From the NCBI RefSeq assembly GCF_047675955.1, contig NC_132911.1:72759133-72823132 (forward strand): a stretch of 64,000 nucleotides of DNA. The letters run 5' to 3'. Source of the stretch: Chlorocebus sabaeus. Its lineage: Eukaryota; Chordata; Mammalia; Primates; Cercopithecidae. Both the position numbers and the translations under genes were made by a program. The number at the start of each line of letters is the position of its first letter. Position 1 is the stretch's first letter. Shown in pieces: positions 60,387 through 64,000 of this stretch. A model generated the notes under the pieces. The model had not been told where the DNA came from, searched no databases, and was given only the letters and a program-made list of their open reading frames with translations.

Positions 60387-60834
60387 ACTTTACAGGGTAT
60401 TTTGAAATCATTCCTGCCTCATTTCCTGCCTGGTTAATAAAAATGGGAATAGGGAAGTTATTGCCAAGGTTAAGGGCAGAAAAAAATAAAAATTGATTAT
60501 GAAGTCAGAAAGCTGGGCAGTATTTCCGGCTGGATGGCCTAGTGATTACAAATTTCTACTCTGATGGTTTTAAATTTTTTTTTTTATTATGGTCTCAAAT
60601 ATTTACCATTTTTATCTGCTTTCAGCAGTTTTTTCTTTATGAGCAAGAAGGGCATTTTGATCATGTTATCCAACCAACACAATCCCTCCCCTCTTCCCCA
60701 CATATACTTTTTCCATATCAACAATATCAAATCAAATCACTTTTCTTCAGACCTCAATGAGTTAAGAGGTTTTATCATTTTTTTAAAAAAAATTGCTTCT
60801 TAAGACCTATATTTTTATTATAATTTGCTGCCTC
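60387..60834. other. Unassigned sequence
   Basis: T-rich, with nothing recognised. Confidence 0.4.
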
Positions 60835-60874
60835 TTTTTTTTTTTTTTTTTTTTTTTTTTGTTGTTGTTGTTGT
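60835..60874 (+). repeat. 26-base T run followed by (GTT)n
   Basis: T at 60835-60860, then four GTT units. It may be the reverse of a poly(A) tail of the L1-like sequence to its right. Confidence 0.95.
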
Positions 60875-60879
60875 AATAC

Positions 60880-61450
60880 ACCATTCAGTAGTTTCTTAAA
60901 TACTCCATGGGTAGTAAACTTTTAAAACTTGTGTGTCTGAAAATGTCTTGAAATTTCCCTCCCCTTTGAATAATAACTGAGCTATCCATTACTGTTCCAT
61001 TCAATTTGAAGAGGTTACTCCTTTGTTTCTTGGCCATCATTGTTGCTGGTGGATCCCCAGTGTCTTTGTAATTAATTTGTAATGTTTCCTTTATTTCTGA
61101 AAACTCTTAAGTTCTTTTATTTTTGCTTGATATTCAGCTCTTAAATTCCCACTTAATGTAAGCACAGCAAAATGACTATCATCCACCAGAGACTCATAAC
61201 TATTCTATTTTTAGTAAAGTGTCCTGCCACTTTCTCTTTGAAAATTTATTCCCTTCTATTTCTTCTTTTCTCTACATAGGCAATTCTCTTAGGTGAATAT
61301 GTGAGCTTCTCAATCTATTCTCCATGCCTCCTAAAGTCTCTTTGATAGTTTTGAATTTTGTTTTCTAAGTTCTGTTTTAAATTCTGGACCTTACTTCCAG
61401 GTGACCAAATTACCCCTTTATGTCCAATTTTGATTAAATATCTCTATGTT
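60880..61450 (-). mobile_element. Old L1 (L1M-type), region upstream of ORF2, antisense
   Basis: TGTGTCTGAAAATGTCTTGA...AATAATAACTGAGCTATCC and TCCATGCCTCCTAAAGTCTC follow antisense L1M order as at 7660-8560. Diverged and patchy. Confidence 0.5.
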
Positions 61451-62824
61451 TTTAAATTACGTAAAATGTTGTTTTCCCCATGCAATACCTTTTTTGTTTA
61501 AAAAAAATCATTGTTTTCTCTTTCCTTAAAGTTTTAAAATACATTGCTTTAAAGTCTTTTTTAAGCTAGCTCACCTATCATAATCTCCTTATAGGTGTAA
61601 TTTTACCATTTTACTTTCAATTGGTTAGCTATCTTTCATGGCATGTATTTCCTTCATGTACTTTACAATTTTTGTAAACTCATCAGGAAGAGAGATTTCC
61701 CTCCATTCCCTCCCTCCCTTCCTTCCTAAACCCCTTCTGTCTCCTGGCTTTTCAGTTTATTTCACCTAGGACACTCTGGGATGTCCAGTATAATACTAGA
61801 TCTTATATCAGAGACTTGAGCGTCCCAGCAAGCAGACAGCTTGATTGGGTTTCTGGTTGATGGTTGTTTCTGTGTCATTGAGCTATCCCTGGGTTTTATA
61901 GATACACAGGTTTTTTTCTCTTTTCCAGCCTTGATTCAACATTGGAGCACTTAATTTTGGCTCATCTCACACAGTGAGCCTGGTTTCAAAAATAGAGTAG
62001 TTTCCTACTCTTTCCAGCCTCTTTTGCCTCCTTCCAGTGCTGGGAACTTAATAGGCTGTGGTGCTTTTAATCTCCTGTTTGTCAATCCATTTTAGGTCTA
62101 TTTCAGTTCATAAGACTGTTTTTTCTTCAATTGATCATAGTTATGTCTTTTAAAGTACATTTAAAGTGTATTTTATGTCGTACCACTGTGTGTGTATATA
62201 TGTGTGTGTGTGAGGTGCAGCAGATTTCTACAAGTCTTTAATGTCTTAACTTGAAGTTGTCTCATTGATTGACTACTTCAGTATCCATACACACATGTAT
62301 TCATGAAAGTAGATGAATGGGGTTATCAGATAAATGTGATGGGAATCAAACGTAAGATATTCCAGGAAGAAAAAGACAAAGGGATAGGAGGGAAACAGCT
62401 CAGAGTATCTTTAATATGACCACATATACAATTTCTCTGATTGTTTAGCTGTGCTAATCATAGACCTTCATGTCATAGGAATCAGAAACATTCGTGGAAT
62501 TTACTTTAGCTAATGGAAGTTTAACTTGAGAACATTTGAGGATAAATACCAGAATAATTCAGTTTCACTGGTACCTGGAATATTGCTTATGACTATCTTG
62601 GATACACCAGCTTTTCAGGTAGCCCAACAACAGCTTTGGGACCCACCAGGCCCCCATGCTCCTCTCCTGGCTCTTCCAAATATGATTCTATCTCAACAAA
62701 TAGCCACTTTCAACATCTTTGCAATCTGTTTACTCTTGGATTTTAATGCCTATGGTATCTGTTTATTGTCTTTTCCTTGTACCTCTCTATTTCTACCTTT
62801 ACAATCATGTTGATGTAGGATTTT
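61451..62824. other. Unassigned sequence
   Basis: A short TG-rich run lies at about 62188-62212. No exon or named repeat is seen. Confidence 0.4.
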
Positions 62825-63720
62825 TACTCCTTATCTCAGCTAGTTCCAGGTTCTTGTCTCGTGACCAGGAAGAATTAAGTGTGCAGACACTCAAAGAGTG
62901 AGTAGAGTAGAATTTATAAAGTAAAAGGGAAACTTTCAGCAAAGAGAGGGGTCCTGAAAGCAGGTTTCTGGTTGTCCCCTTCCCCATTGACTACCAGGCC
63001 TTTTATATATAAGCTGATGGTACTTGGTTCCCTATTTGTATAAGATGCAAATTCCTGGTGGTGGCAGCTCATTCTCCCATCATGCATGCAAGCCCTTAGT
63101 CCGCTGCAGGCATGTTTAGGCAAGCTCCCTGTGTAAGCTCCCTTCTCTGTACAAGACATCTGGCATAAGCACCTGTGGGAGGTTCAGAGGTTCTCTGGGT
63201 ACCCTTCCCTTACTGTCTGCCTAAAGCAGGCTGGCTAACTCCTACCCCAACTGCTGTTGGGGAAAATGGACAATTACCACTCTTAACTGCTTCCTGCTTA
63301 TAGGGGTGCAGTTTTAGGCAAAGTGACAGTTAGGGCTCCTCTTGAGGTTGACTTAAGGGACCCTGGAAGAGTGTGGCACATCCATGCATGGTTCCAATTG
63401 CATCACCATTTGAAGTTTAATGGCCTCTAAGTGAGAAGAAACAATTTCGGTTATTAGAAGATGTATATCAAAACAAAACAAGTGCAGCTCAAAGTATCTG
63501 AGGCTCCTGACATGCTCAGATAACTGGTGGCTATAGTTAGGCCTGCTAAGATTTGGGTGCATGGGGCTTGGTTTTGGTTTGCTCTCTTGATCTTATTTTC
63601 CCAAAGAAACCTCTGGGTTATGGGCACCCTATTCACTCCCATCACCTGGTAGGATTTGCAGGATAGTTGCTCAAAATTAAAACATTGATCCAGGTTTTTA
63701 CATTACCCATCCCTTTTGTT
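62825..63720 (-). mobile_element. ERV LTR-like element, antisense, family not named
   Basis: TTCTTGTCTCGTGACCAGGA...GAATTAAGTGTGCAGACACT, CCCCTTCCCCATTGACTACC and ATGCAAATTCCTGGTGGTGG resemble an antisense ERV LTR; the right part (CATTACCCATCCCTTTTGTT) may be the LTR/internal border. The edges are uncertain. Confidence 0.55.
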
Positions 63721-64000
63721 TCTTCTGAGCTGTAGTCAGAGATCACTGGTTGGTTCACAGGAATTAGCAGGGTTACTATAAAATATAGGCAAAAACTTAA
63801 AAACAACTGGTGAGATTAGAATTTAATGACAAGTGCACGATAAGTTTTGAAACATAATTTTTCTCTCTCCAGTCCTCATTTTTGTTAAAAAAAAAAAAAA
63901 GTCATGCTAGGATCTCAGTTGTTTGCAAAATAAACTTTAGTCTTATACTTGGCCTGATTGTTTGCATGAAGTGCAGTAAGGATGATCATTTTTCACATAG
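63721..64000. other. Window end, possible ERV internal sequence
   Basis: Continues past the window. A 14-base A run lies near 63887. Not assigned. Confidence 0.3.

Noticed and set aside
1..64000. CRISPR arrays, operons, tRNA or rRNA genes, phage or plasmid features
   Set aside because: The window is primate chromosomal DNA; regular spacer arrays and clover-leaf or ribosomal sequences were looked for and not seen. Tandem arrays found are simple microsatellites.

Overview
This is a piece of a primate, almost certainly human, nuclear chromosome. Complete dimeric Alu elements of several ages (AluJ, AluS, one AluY-like) lie among L1, MIR, MaLR (THE1/MST/MLT1) and class I endogenous retrovirus (ERV) sequence, on an AT-rich background. 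There are no bacterial-style genes, tRNA or rRNA genes, or CRISPR arrays. Almost every open frame longer than 60 codons lies in a transposon or in stop-poor low-complexity sequence. Repeat names come from memory of family consensus sequences, without a search tool, so subfamily names are approximate and boundaries are good to roughly 10-30 bases unless a target-site duplication (TSD) fixes them.

The only convincing host gene part is a coding exon at 42776-42911 on the + strand, with a clean acceptor, a clean donor, and a frame that closes just past the donor. A weaker candidate exon lies at 4608-4719 on the same strand. I do not recognise either peptide, so no gene symbol is given. The simplest reading is that the window is intron, with one or two small exons, of a long repeat-filled gene on the + strand.

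Layout: 1-3560 is mostly antisense old L1. 3590-6230 is an unnamed LTR-like repeat, the weak exon and unassigned sequence. 6230-13155 is a nest of L1 pieces in both orientations with a MaLR LTR and a hexanucleotide array. 13156-25444 holds an MLT1, a long ancient repeat with an unusual internal copied segment, four Alus, a MIR and largely unassigned sequence. 25445-27690 is a cluster of MIR, MER20, MLT1 and Alu. 27691-32034 has nothing I can name. 32035-35385 holds a hAT fragment, an Alu inserted in an Alu, and a MaLR LTR with part of its internal region. 36160-42600 contains simple repeats, a MER4-like LTR and a broken antisense class I ERV. 42776-42911 is the coding exon. 44300-50000 holds MIR, MER1, MLT1, LTRs and an L1 with a 5' inversion. 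52200-64000 is LTRs, L1 ends, a TcMar DNA transposon, a 0.4 kb direct duplication and a final LTR.

The genes do not form a working system that can be described from this window. The points most worth a second look are the coding exon, the copied segment between 25-bp direct repeats at 15380-15523, the 56.2/60.0 kb duplication, the 5'-inverted L1 and the internally deleted ERV.
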